A stretch of 29,221 bases of DNA. Origin: CAJXNP01 sp050305935. GTDB taxonomy: Bacteria > Bacteroidota > Bacteroidia > Cytophagales > Cyclobacteriaceae. The translations under genes and the position numbers were made by a program. Below are positions 6,636-15,030 of the stretch, piece by piece. How positions within the stretch are numbered: position 1 is the stretch's first letter; the number at the start of each line of letters is the position of its first letter. Under the pieces are notes generated by a model. The model searched no databases. It was not told the DNA's origin and was given only the letters and a program-made list of their open reading frames with translations. The stretch spans positions 1-29,221 of the forward strand of contig JBNLGG010000055.1 in the NCBI GenBank assembly GCA_050305935.1, given 5' to 3'.

Positions 6636-9263
6636 GAGGGAAGATAGCTTATTTATCAGGCTATCCAGCACAAAGTCATATTGAAACTTGAGATTTTCCA
6701 ATTCATTTTTCCCTTCAAAATCTTCCCCATTTCCCGCCAGTCGTGACTTTATGTCTTCAATGACAGACGTGAGGTCGATCATATTAAATGTTGACAAAAT
6801 GCTCTTCATCCGGTGGTGGATTCTTCGGTAAGCCTCCCGGTCTGATTTTTCGATCGCAACGATCATTTCCTGCTGGTTGACCTCAAATTCTTGAATTGTT
6901 TTTTTCAAAAACTCCTGGTATCTCACCAGGTTATTCATAAATAGCTGATCGGTCTTTTTGTAGCTGATGGAAGATAGTATGGGTATCCCGCTTTCCTCGA
7001 TATCTACTAATTGCTGCGGATCAACTTTGCCTTTAAACCGCGAATGGGAAACAATTTTGGTTCGCAGGTCCTCGGTACTAACAGGTTTGAGAATGTAATC
7101 CTGCATGCCCGTTTTTCTGATCCTGTTTTCAGTGAATTTAGAAGAATTTGCAGTCAACGCAAGGATCGGTACCGATTGAAAATACTCTCCCTCCATCTCG
7201 CGGATAATCCTCGTAGCCTGATATCCATCCATTTCCGGCATTTGGATATCCATAAGAATCATATCAAAGCGTTCAGATTTGACTTTTTCAATGGCTTCAA
7301 TTCCATTTGACGCTACCTCCACCTTCATACCCCAGTCCTTCAATATCTCTTCAATGAGGTATTGGTTTGTCAGCACATCTTCTACGTACAAGACATTTAG
7401 ATCCAATTTCATTTTTTCGGAGACAGGAGACTTGACAACAGGTTGTTCAACGAAATCACTATCCGGGATTTTGAAAGGAAGTTCTACAATGAATCGGGAA
7501 CCTTCACCCTCTTTGCTTTCCACTGTAATCTCTCCACTGAGAAGCTCCACGAGGTTTTTAACAATCGTCAATCCCAGGCCGGTCCCTCCAAATTTACGGG
7601 TAGTACTGGAGTTGGCTTGCTTGAAAGGATCAAAAATATCGTTGATTTTCGAATTGTCAATTCCAATGCCTGTGTCCGACACGACAAACTGGATTCGGCT
7701 ACCTTCATCTGTCTTTTTAACAAGGGACAAATCGAGCGACACATAACCATTGTCAGTAAATTTGACTGCATTTCCGATAAGATTGTTGAGTATCTGCGAT
7801 ATCTTAATAGAATCACCGCGCACGATGTGTGGCACCCTCTCGTCATAGCTCAATCCGAACGAAAGATTTTTGGACAGGGCCCGAGGTTTCAGACTTAAAT
7901 GAATATTTTCTATAAGGTCTTTCAGGCTGAAGTTTATTTCTTCAATCTCAATTTTACCTGCTTCAATTTTTGAAAAATCCAACACATCATTGATCAGTGT
8001 CAGCAGATTCTTCGAAGAAAAATGAAGCGCCTGCAGAAGTTTTACCTGATCTTCCCGTGGTTTTCGTTTTAACAGCAAGTCGGTCATTCCCATGATGGCA
8101 TTCATCGGCGTTCTGATCTCATGGCTCATCGCAGAGAAAAACTCGGTACGGGCCGTCATCGCCTTTTGATTTTGCTGCTGGAAATACTTTATATTATTGA
8201 TGTTAGTGGAAATATTCAAAAGATTGACATCACCGTCTTTGGTTCGCAATGGTTTTTTGAGGGTCTGAAAATGGTTGATCACACCATTTTTGTCTTCTAT
8301 TTTTTCTTCAATCAGAATTTCCAGTCCATGATTGATCACCTGGTATTCCATGTCGGCATAGACCTGCTCTTTCTGCTTTGGCGCCGGGAAATGATTGTTT
8401 TCCATCGCTAAAAACTCCTCCCTGGGAACCCCCACCAGTTCGGCGACAGCTTTATTGCAATAAATTATTTTACCGGATCCATCTTTTACAAAAATCAAAT
8501 TCGGATCAGTATCAAAAAGGTCTTCGATAAATTCCTTTTGTTTTTCAAGAGCTGTTTCTGCCTTTTTACGTTGCGTAATATCCTGGGAAGTCAATACATT
8601 GACAATCGATCCGTCCTGCTGAAACTCCCTACGCACTTTCGACTCAAACCATAAGTAATGACCTTTCTTATGCCGCTGCCGGTAGCTGAAAAAAGAATAA
8701 GAAATCTTCTCGCGATCATCGGTTTTCAGCTCTTCCAATACGTGATGTCGATCATCCGGATGAATTAATTCCAACCAGTCGTCAAACCGCGCAAAGTCAC
8801 TTTCAAAATATCCTAAAAAATCATGTATAGATGGGCTTATGTAGAATATCTTGTCCGACTGAAACATGATATTGATATCATACGCATTGTCCGCCAGGAC
8901 TTTGTAAAGTTGATAGGCGTTAAACGGTTCAGATTTTTCCAGGGCAGTTACGGTCACCATAAACTGTTCCTTTTGAAATGGCTTGATACGAAATCGCAGT
9001 GAATTTAATTCCTCTTTTTCGAGAAATGCATTAAAATACACCTCAGACAGTCCTTTTTGAACAAGGAAAAAAAACTCCCTGTCAAAGGACTCTAAGGCTT
9101 TTGAACCCAAAAAGGATCTGATTTCCTGCCCACTTGTACTTTTTCCGTAATTAAAAAGCTCGTCACACCTTTTGTTAGAAAAAGTAATTTTTCCGTTTCC
9201 CTCAATAATCAGAATCGCCTCCTCAGTTGAATTGATCAAGTCACTTAGGATAGACAAATCCAT
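6624..9263 (-). CDS. Hybrid sensor histidine kinase with PAS, REC and Hpt domains
   Basis: An 879-residue soluble phosphorelay kinase with no membrane segment. Domains in order: a PAS-like region (about 1-110), a PAS/PAC pair (about 120-235, ending LTSQDITQRKKAE), a third PAS (about 245-360), HisKA with phospho-acceptor H381 in MSHEIRTPMNAIMG, HATPase with the N-box near 491-498, DTGIG at 530-534 and GGTGLGL at 559-565, a receiver domain with E628/D629, phospho-acceptor D672 (MDIQMPEMDG), T704 and K726, and a C-terminal Hpt-like helical domain with HHRMKS (H817). All relay residues are present, so phosphate could pass His-Asp-His inside one protein, but no output regulator is next to it. The N-terminal PAS domains imply a cytosolic signal; its nature is unknown. 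Confidence 0.93.
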   Translation of the reverse strand: MDLSILSDLINSTEEAILIIEGNGKITFSNKRCDELFNYGKSTSGQEIRSFLGSKALESFDREFFFLVQKGLSEVYFNAFLEKEELNSLRFRIKPFQKEQFMVTVTALEKSEPFNAYQLYKVLADNAYDINIMFQSDKIFYISPSIHDFLGYFESDFARFDDWLELIHPDDRHHVLEELKTDDREKISYSFFSYRQRHKKGHYLWFESKVRREFQQDGSIVNVLTSQDITQRKKAETALEKQKEFIEDLFDTDPNLIFVKDGSGKIIYCNKAVAELVGVPREEFLAMENNHFPAPKQKEQVYADMEYQVINHGLEILIEEKIEDKNGVINHFQTLKKPLRTKDGDVNLLNISTNINNIKYFQQQNQKAMTARTEFFSAMSHEIRTPMNAIMGMTDLLLKRKPREDQVKLLQALHFSSKNLLTLINDVLDFSKIEAGKIEIEEINFSLKDLIENIHLSLKPRALSKNLSFGLSYDERVPHIVRGDSIKISQILNNLIGNAVKFTDNGYVSLDLSLVKKTDEGSRIQFVVSDTGIGIDNSKINDIFDPFKQANSSTTRKFGGTGLGLTIVKNLVELLSGEITVESKEGEGSRFIVELPFKIPDSDFVEQPVVKSPVSEKMKLDLNVLYVEDVLTNQYLIEEILKDWGMKVEVASNGIEAIEKVKSERFDMILMDIQMPEMDGYQATRIIREMEGEYFQSVPILALTANSSKFTENRIRKTGMQDYILKPVSTEDLRTKIVSHSRFKGKVDPQQLVDIEESGIPILSSISYKKTDQLFMNNLVRYQEFLKKTIQEFEVNQQEMIVAIEKSDREAYRRIHHRMKSILSTFNMIDLTSVIEDIKSRLAGNGEDFEGKNELENLKFQYDFVLDSLINKLSSLKWH

Positions 9264-9473
9264 TCTAAAAAGTGATTTTCATGGAACAGTTTTCTTTAAT
9301 TCGAAAATTAGATGTATTAAAAATTTTTTGCTGTGCAATTTGTCCTAATTTCAAACTTCGTATTTTGAGCCAGATAAAGAACACTGTGTAACTGGTTTGA
9401 AACAGGCTTTTAAAATTGAAATCTTTTTCCAAATACGCAGAACGCACTTTTCTTTGTAATCGCATTTAATATT

Positions 9474-11447
9474 TTGAATAATTTTAATATTAAATATTAT
9501 TTTTCAGCCAATGGTAACTTTTGGCACTCAGTTCCTTTTCTTAAATTTTTAATACCTTATTGCACAGGTATTGTTTTTTCCAAAAATTTAAGTTTTACCA
9601 TCAGCTATCCGGTTTTCTGCGTTACATTCGGAACATTAATAGTTTTAAGTTTTGCAGCAGCAAAATCCAGTTATTTAATTAATGGCCAATCATATATCAG
9701 GGGAACGCTTATTTGTTTGACACTCGTTCTTTTCGGTTTTCAAATAGCCCAAAACAAACGCCCGGACTACCTACCAGCAAATTTTGCAAAACACTACAAA
9801 TCCGCTGATTACATACAAGGAACCATTCACCAGGAATGGAATTCTGGTGTTTCCAGGAGGTATCTGCTCAAAGTTTCGCACTACAAAAACCAGGATGTGT
9901 GGCACAGGGGAACTGGGTTGATTCTATTAATAAGTCGGGATTCAATGGATGTAGGGATTGGAAGTAGAGTCCTTGTTAAAAACAAGACTAAACGTATTAC
10001 CAGTCCATCGAAAGAATATTTGATAGATTACTCGACTTATTATATAAACCAAGGAGTTTTTCTTCAACAATTCGTCAAACCAAATGAAATAGATGTATTA
10101 GAAAGCCAGAGAGCATCCTTCAATATTTGGAATCTTGGACAAATGGTAAATGAGAGATGTGAGATACGATTGAATGAAAACCTTGGCGCGCTCTCTTTCG
10201 GAATACTAAATGCACTTCTCCTCGGTGATAGAGGCGCGCTTGATACTGAAACCAAGGCCAAATTTTCGGAAGGCGGAATCATGCATATTCTTGCTGTTAG
10301 TGGCCTGCATGTAGGTATTCTATACCTGATCCTAAACTATATACTGGGTTTTCTGAAACGATATAGATTTGGCAAACCCGCCTATTATCTTTTAATTCTC
10401 ACTATTCTTTGGAGCTACGCACTGATTGCCGGGTGGTCTAATTCCGTGATCAGGGCCACACTCATGTTTTCAATTTTTCTCATCGCAGAGATGATCAACC
10501 GGAAACACTACCCTCTAAATACGACGGCATTTTCAGCGCTTCTTATTTTGCTGTTTAACCCCAACGCATTGTTCCAGATAAGCTTTTTATTATCCTACGC
10601 AGCTGTTTTTTCAATTATCCTTTTTTATGTGAATTTCTATCGACTGTTGGACATAAAAAATAAATTTTTAAAATCTTGTTGGAAAATCCTTTGTGTATCT
10701 CTCGCTGCACAAATTGGTACTTTCCCGATCACTTTGTATTTCTTTAAGACATTTCAGCCAGCATTTTTACTTTTTAATCTGATTGCTATCCCGGCTGCCT
10801 TTGTCTTCCTTTCACTTGGGCTGCTGCTGCTTAATATCTCCTCCATTAAACTATTTTCAGCATACGTGGGTAAGCTTGTTGATGTGCTTATTTACACCTT
10901 TGATGCATTAATTTCCTCCCTGAATTCCATTTTCCCCGCCCTTCAGAATATCCAAATCAATTTAATACAGGTGATCTTGCTTTATGCAGGATTGTATTTC
11001 ATTTGCGCATTTGTTTTCCGAAAAAAGCTTAGCTATTATGTCATTTTTACCGCTGTGATTGTTTCGATTTCAGGGATCGCTTTTCATAAGAAGATTACGA
11101 GGCATCACCAAGATGGTGTGGAATTTATTTCAAAAAACCATGTCGTTGCCTATTCTTCGAACCGGTATTTTACGTTTTCAATCAATGGATCAAATCCTTC
11201 TGATTATCATTTAAAGAGCATTATTGATTACTACCAATTGAATAAGAAAATCCCAATTTCAATCCGGAAATCTACCATGTTTGATTTGATCACTGCTGAA
11301 AACAAGTTTTACCTCGTAGCTAAAAATCCGTCCTTGTCAATTCCGGAAAACACCACATTTGACGCAATCATTGTAAACACACCTATAAACAACAGGCAAA
11401 AAGAATATTTTAAATCAAAATGCTCATCCTTCTTTTCCTACTATTAG
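9474..11447 (+). CDS. comEC: ComEC/Rec2-family DNA uptake channel protein, without MBL domain
   Basis: Inner-membrane channel that carries single-stranded DNA into the cytoplasm during natural transformation. The 657-residue protein has two or three N-terminal membrane helices, a soluble DUF4131-like OB-fold region (about 100-215) and the competence domain, with the family signature GGIMHILAVSGLHVGILY at about 266-283 followed by many membrane helices (ILWSYALIAGWSNSVIRA, LLSYAAVFSI, AAQIGTFPITLYFF). The C-terminus is a short soluble tail with no metallo-beta-lactamase HxHxDH motif, which is usual in Bacteroidota. The frame has no ATG or GTG near the beginning; a TGA lies at 9417-9419, so TTG at 9474 is the likely start. 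It is divergent from the hybrid kinase over 210 bp. Confidence 0.92.
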   Translation: MNNFNIKYYFSANGNFWHSVPFLKFLIPYCTGIVFSKNLSFTISYPVFCVTFGTLIVLSFAAAKSSYLINGQSYIRGTLICLTLVLFGFQIAQNKRPDYLPANFAKHYKSADYIQGTIHQEWNSGVSRRYLLKVSHYKNQDVWHRGTGLILLISRDSMDVGIGSRVLVKNKTKRITSPSKEYLIDYSTYYINQGVFLQQFVKPNEIDVLESQRASFNIWNLGQMVNERCEIRLNENLGALSFGILNALLLGDRGALDTETKAKFSEGGIMHILAVSGLHVGILYLILNYILGFLKRYRFGKPAYYLLILTILWSYALIAGWSNSVIRATLMFSIFLIAEMINRKHYPLNTTAFSALLILLFNPNALFQISFLLSYAAVFSIILFYVNFYRLLDIKNKFLKSCWKILCVSLAAQIGTFPITLYFFKTFQPAFLLFNLIAIPAAFVFLSLGLLLLNISSIKLFSAYVGKLVDVLIYTFDALISSLNSIFPALQNIQINLIQVILLYAGLYFICAFVFRKKLSYYVIFTAVIVSISGIAFHKKITRHHQDGVEFISKNHVVAYSSNRYFTFSINGSNPSDYHLKSIIDYYQLNKKIPISIRKSTMFDLITAENKFYLVAKNPSLSIPENTTFDAIIVNTPINNRQKEYFKSKCSSFFSYY

Positions 11448-11481
11448 TCTTCAATTAGCCCTCCGTTTAGCTATATTTAGT

Positions 11482-11489
11482 TAACTTTG
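11482..11489 (+). promoter_or_regulatory. -7 promoter box TAACTTTG for the PTPS-folE pair
   Basis: A perfect match to the Bacteroidota TAnnTTTG -7 element, followed by GC as is common. Transcription would begin near 11496, leaving a leader of about 84 nt before the ATG at 11580. I find no matching -33 TTG at the usual spacing. Confidence 0.5.
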
Positions 11490-11579
11490 CGCCTCAAATT
11501 ATCGAAGTGGGCTTGAAAAAGAGTGTCATTTTAATCTAAATCAAAACATTTGGTCCTGCTTGCAGTTTAATTAATTCGT

Positions 11580-11990
11580 ATGAAGGTAGCGGTGTACAGA
11601 ACTGAGCATTTTAATGCGGCGCATAGGTTACATAATAAAAATTGGTCTGATGAGAAAAACAGGAAGGTTTTTGGACTCTGCAACAATCCAAACTTCCACG
11701 GCCATAACTATACGCTCGTAGTAAAGGTTGCTGGCATTCCTGATCAGGAAACCGGGTATGTGATGGACATGAAAATCCTCAGCGACACTATCAATGAAAA
11801 CATTATTGAAAAATTCGACCATAAAAATTTAAACATCGATGTGCCAGAGTTTAGTGAAATTAACCCAACTGCAGAGAACATTGCAGTGGTTATTTGGAAT
11901 ATTTTAAGAAAAAAAATTGATCAAAAACTAGAGCTAAAAGTAAAGCTATATGAAACCGAAAGAAATTTTGTTGAATACCCAGCCGATTAG
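11580..11990 (+). CDS. 6-pyruvoyl-tetrahydropterin synthase / QueD family enzyme
   Basis: Acts on 7,8-dihydroneopterin triphosphate, the product of FolE encoded next. The 136-residue length is typical. Zinc ligands are H15 (FNAAHRLH) and H40/H42; the catalytic cysteine is C34. The spacing C-N-N-P-N-F-H-G-H-N-Y (Cys, five residues, HGH) and the stretch DHKNLNIDVP with TAENIAV and YET resemble animal-type PTPS much more than E. coli QueD, which has Cys, three residues, HGH. Automatic annotation will probably say 6-carboxytetrahydropterin synthase (queuosine); the motifs instead favour a PTPS reaction or a dual activity. Its last 41 bp overlap folE in another frame, so the two are surely co-expressed. 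Confidence 0.9.
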   Translation: MKVAVYRTEHFNAAHRLHNKNWSDEKNRKVFGLCNNPNFHGHNYTLVVKVAGIPDQETGYVMDMKILSDTINENIIEKFDHKNLNIDVPEFSEINPTAENIAVVIWNILRKKIDQKLELKVKLYETERNFVEYPAD

Positions 11991-12642
11991 CCCTCTGAAA
12001 GTAGAGGAAATAGGTGATAGCCACGCTGCAACCTCGTTTAACACCCCCCTCAGGGAGGATGCCTTTGATATTGACGACAAGACCAAAGTAAAACTTATTG
12101 AAGAACATTTTGAACAAATCATGTCAATATTGGGGCTTGACCTTAACGATGACAGTCTCTCCGGCACTCCAAAGAGGGTAGCAAAAATGTTTGTTGAGGA
12201 AGTTTTTTCCGGTCTAAATCCCGCCAATAAACCCGACATTCGGCTGTTTGAAAACAAATTTCAATACAATGAGATGCTCGTTGAAAAAGATATCACCTTG
12301 TATTCCTATTGCGAGCACCACTTTGTGCCCATCTATGGAAAGGCGCATGTAGCTTATATTTCCAGCGGAAAAGTGATCGGTCTCTCCAAAATCAATAGAG
12401 TTGTACAATACTTCTCAAAAAGGCCCCAGGTTCAAGAGCGGCTCACCGTACAGATAGCTGAAGAGCTAAAAGAAATCCTGCAAACGGAAGATGTGGCAGT
12501 TATAGTCGATGCCAAGCACATGTGCGTCTCGTCTCGTGGAGTCCAGGATGTGGCCAGCAGCACCGTTACTTCACATTACGGCGGTAGGTTTAAGGATGAA
12601 AAGAAAAAGGGAGAATTTTTAAAATATATCTACGGCAAGTAA
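11950..12642 (+). CDS. folE: GTP cyclohydrolase I
   Basis: Converts GTP to 7,8-dihydroneopterin triphosphate and formate, the first step of folate, biopterin and queuosine pathways. The 230-residue protein has a variable N-terminal 45 residues and then the conserved core: GLDLNDDSLSGTPKRVAKMF, the zinc and active-site motif YCEHHFVPIYGKAHVAYI, GLSKINRVV with QERLT, and MCVSSRGV containing the second zinc cysteine. It ends with SHYGGRF and a lysine-rich tail. The zinc-cysteine pair marks the zinc-dependent type I enzyme. It starts inside the PTPS-like gene (41-bp overlap), an unusually long coupling. Confidence 0.96.
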   Translation: MKPKEILLNTQPISPLKVEEIGDSHAATSFNTPLREDAFDIDDKTKVKLIEEHFEQIMSILGLDLNDDSLSGTPKRVAKMFVEEVFSGLNPANKPDIRLFENKFQYNEMLVEKDITLYSYCEHHFVPIYGKAHVAYISSGKVIGLSKINRVVQYFSKRPQVQERLTVQIAEELKEILQTEDVAVIVDAKHMCVSSRGVQDVASSTVTSHYGGRFKDEKKKGEFLKYIYGK

Positions 12643-12700
12643 TTTTTCCCTTTCACAAACTTACCATCCTTTTTTTATCAAAAAGAGATAATTCTTTTAC

Positions 12701-12708
12701 TACTTTTG
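12701..12708 (+). promoter_or_regulatory. -7 promoter box TACTTTTG before the LEA14-like gene
   Basis: Perfect TAnnTTTG match 54 bp upstream of the ATG at 12762, in the gap after folE. The -33 element is not evident. It suggests the lipoprotein gene has its own promoter rather than relying on folE transcription. Confidence 0.45.
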
Positions 12709-12761
12709 AGTTGAATGAAGCTTAGTTGTTAAAATTCAATTCACCCAACAATTATTTAATT

Positions 12762-13352
12762 ATGAAAAAGCTGGTTAAAATAATTCCAATACTAATCTTC
12801 CTCTGGACGATCAATGGCTGTTCTTCCATTATGCAGATGGCAAACATTGTCAACTGTAATTTTAGAATGAAATCGTTGACCCAAACAAAATTGGCAGGCA
12901 TAAACATTGAAAACAAGTCAAGTGTCAGTTCACTGGGAATCATGGATGTGGGAAAGCTTACTACCGCCTACCTGAGCAAAAACATTCCTCTTTCCTTCCA
13001 GTTAAACCTTGAAGCAAAAAACCCGAACAGCTCCCCCGCCCTGATGACAAAATTCGATTGGATCCTTTCTATTGACGACATCGAGATGACACGTGGAACA
13101 AACACAAAGCAGGTGCAAATACCCGGTAATAACGGCGTCTCAGAAATTCCGCTCCAACTTTCATTTAATATTTATGAATTACTACAAAACGAGAGCAAAG
13201 ATGCTTTGCTCAATTTTGGATTCAATCTGGCAGATGCCAGTGACAAGCCGACAAGAATTGGTTTAAAACTAAAGCCGACCATCAATATCGGACAGGTGCC
13301 CGTAAGCTATCCGGGATACATAAATGTGACTACCGAATTTGGAGGCAATTGA
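12762..13352 (+). CDS. LEA14-like (LEA type 2) lipoprotein
   Basis: A 196-residue secreted lipoprotein. The ATG at 12762 is chosen over an upstream TTG because it begins a clean signal MKKLVKIIPILIFLWTINGC with the lipobox cysteine at 20. The mature part (about 55-195) has the alternating beta pattern and the LNLEAKNPNSSP motif of the LEA type 2 / WHy domain, an immunoglobulin-like fold found in dehydration-related proteins and in many bacterial envelope proteins. The role is unknown. The neighbours (folE and guaA) do not suggest a partnership. Confidence 0.75.
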   Translation: MKKLVKIIPILIFLWTINGCSSIMQMANIVNCNFRMKSLTQTKLAGINIENKSSVSSLGIMDVGKLTTAYLSKNIPLSFQLNLEAKNPNSSPALMTKFDWILSIDDIEMTRGTNTKQVQIPGNNGVSEIPLQLSFNIYELLQNESKDALLNFGFNLADASDKPTRIGLKLKPTINIGQVPVSYPGYINVTTEFGGN

Positions 13353-13412
13353 TCCAAATATTTTTCGAATTACCAGGCAGCATATCATTAATTTATTTTT
13401 TCATTGAACCCT

Positions 13413-13440
13413 CAGTTTAAATCAAAACCGATTTAAACTG
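13413..13440. promoter_or_regulatory. Perfect 11-bp inverted repeat upstream of guaA
   Basis: CAGTTTAAATC (13413-13423) and GATTTAAACTG (13430-13440) with a 6-nt spacer. No T-run follows on the plus strand and the stem is AT-rich, so an operator for a dimeric regulator is more likely than a terminator. It lies about 40 bp upstream of the guaA -7 box, a position suited to regulation. Confidence 0.5.
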
Positions 13441-13478
13441 CTTTAGCAATAAATGCTATTCAAATAAAATAATCCTCT

Positions 13479-13486
13479 TATTTTTG
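13479..13486 (+). promoter_or_regulatory. -7 promoter box TATTTTTG directly before guaA
   Basis: Perfect TAnnTTTG match ending 4 bp before the guaA ATG at 13491. If used, transcription would begin at or within a few bases of the start codon, making the mRNA leaderless or nearly so. Confidence 0.45.
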
Positions 13487-13490
13487 CAGC

Positions 13491-15020
13491 ATGTCAGAAC
13501 AAATTCTAATCATAGATTTCGGCTCACAATACACTCAGCTAATTGCGCGAAGGGTGAGAGAGTTAAATGTGTATTGTGAAATTCATCCATATAATAATTT
13601 GCCGGAAAATACAGAGTCATTAAAAGGCGTCATACTTTCGGGTAGTCCATGCTCCGTGAGAGACGACGGTCATCCTGAAATTGATCTGCAAAAATTTGTT
13701 GGAAAAATACCTGTGCTGGGCATTTGCTATGGGGCTCAACTCATGGCTGCAAAAAATGGTGGAAATGTGCTACCATCCGAAATCAGGGAATATGGCAGGG
13801 CAAAGCTTCATAAAATTGATCAGCATTACGATCTTCTAAAGGAAATATCTATCGACACGCAGGTGTGGATGTCCCATGGCGACACCATCAATAAATTACC
13901 AGATCATTTTAAAATAATTGCGAGTACTGAGTCGGTAGAGGTCGCAGCTTTTAAGGTAGATGGCCAGCAGACCTACGGTATCCAGTTCCATCCGGAAGTT
14001 ACGCACTCCACAGAAGGAAAAACCGTGCTTAGGAATTTTGTGGTTCATATTTGCGGTTGCCACCAGGACTGGACTCCTGATGTGTTTGTCGAGTCTACTG
14101 TGGCAAGTCTAAAGGAGCAATTGGGCAATGATAAAGTGGTTTTAGGGCTTTCGGGTGGAGTTGACTCCTCTGTCGCAGCCATGTTGATTCACCGGGCAAT
14201 TGGGCAAAACCTATATTGCATTTTTGTGGACAACGGCTTGCTGAGAAAAAATGAATTTGAAGAAGTCCTTCATTCCTACAAGGACATGGGTCTTAATGTA
14301 AAAGGGGTCGACGCGAAGGAAAGCTTCTATGAAGAATTAAAAGGAAAATCAGATCCTGAAGACAAAAGGAAGGCCATAGGCAAAACCTTTATAGACATTT
14401 TTGATCAAGAAGCCCATAAAATACAAGATGTAAAATGGCTCGGACAGGGAACCATTTATCCCGATGTTATTGAGTCCGTTTCTGTCAAAGGCCCATCTGC
14501 CACTATCAAATCGCATCACAATGTGGGCGGACTGCCTGAAAAAATGAACCTGAAAGTAGTGGAACCTCTAAACACGCTGTTTAAAGACGAGGTTAGGTTA
14601 GTGGGAAAAACACTTGATATACCAGACAATATTCTTGGAAGACACCCATTCCCAGGCCCAGGTTTAGGGATCAGGATTTTAGGGGAAGTGACGGCTGAAA
14701 AGGTGAGAATCCTTCAGGAAGTGGATTACATATTTATCAACGGATTGAAAAAGCGTGGATTGTACGACCAGGTCTGGCAAGCATTGGCAGTTCTCACCCC
14801 CATCCAATCGGTGGGCGTGATGGGTGATGAAAGAACCTATGAAAATGTAGTTGCTTTGCGGGCGGTGACCAGCGTAGACGGCATGACAGCAGATTGGAGT
14901 CATTTGCCCTATGATTTTCTGAGCGATGTGAGCAATGAGATAATAAACAAAGTCAAAGCCATCAATAGAGTGGTATATGACATCAGTTCTAAACCACCTG
15001 CCACTATCGAGTGGGAATAA
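13491..15020 (+). CDS. guaA: GMP synthase (glutamine-hydrolysing)
   Basis: Makes GMP from XMP, ATP and glutamine. At 509 residues it is a full-length two-domain enzyme. The N-terminal class I glutamine amidotransferase has nucleophile C79 (GICYGAQLMA) and the H167/E169 pair (GIQFHPEV). The ATP-pyrophosphatase P-loop is GLSGGVDSS at 219-227, and the dimerisation domain carries GRHPFPGPGLGIRILGE and ends KPPATIEWE as expected. The start is certain (MSEQILIIDFGSQYT). It is followed after 10 bp by a PBP1-fold gene, so it likely heads a three-gene unit. Confidence 0.98.
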   Translation: MSEQILIIDFGSQYTQLIARRVRELNVYCEIHPYNNLPENTESLKGVILSGSPCSVRDDGHPEIDLQKFVGKIPVLGICYGAQLMAAKNGGNVLPSEIREYGRAKLHKIDQHYDLLKEISIDTQVWMSHGDTINKLPDHFKIIASTESVEVAAFKVDGQQTYGIQFHPEVTHSTEGKTVLRNFVVHICGCHQDWTPDVFVESTVASLKEQLGNDKVVLGLSGGVDSSVAAMLIHRAIGQNLYCIFVDNGLLRKNEFEEVLHSYKDMGLNVKGVDAKESFYEELKGKSDPEDKRKAIGKTFIDIFDQEAHKIQDVKWLGQGTIYPDVIESVSVKGPSATIKSHHNVGGLPEKMNLKVVEPLNTLFKDEVRLVGKTLDIPDNILGRHPFPGPGLGIRILGEVTAEKVRILQEVDYIFINGLKKRGLYDQVWQALAVLTPIQSVGVMGDERTYENVVALRAVTSVDGMTADWSHLPYDFLSDVSNEIINKVKAINRVVYDISSKPPATIEWE

Positions 15021-15030
15021 TGAACCGGAT

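Noticed and set aside
7443..7898. 151-codon plus-strand frame inside the kinase gene
   Set aside because: It is a shadow of the HATPase region in another frame; the minus-strand reading has all the expected motifs.
9265..9465. 66-codon frame on the minus strand directly before the hybrid kinase
   Set aside because: It occupies nearly the whole shared promoter region between kinase and comEC, shows no domain or signal, and would leave no room for promoters.
11496..11579. Riboswitch (preQ1 or pterin) in the PTPS-folE leader
   Set aside because: The 84-nt leader shows no preQ1-type stem with A-rich tail nor any other aptamer pattern I recognise.
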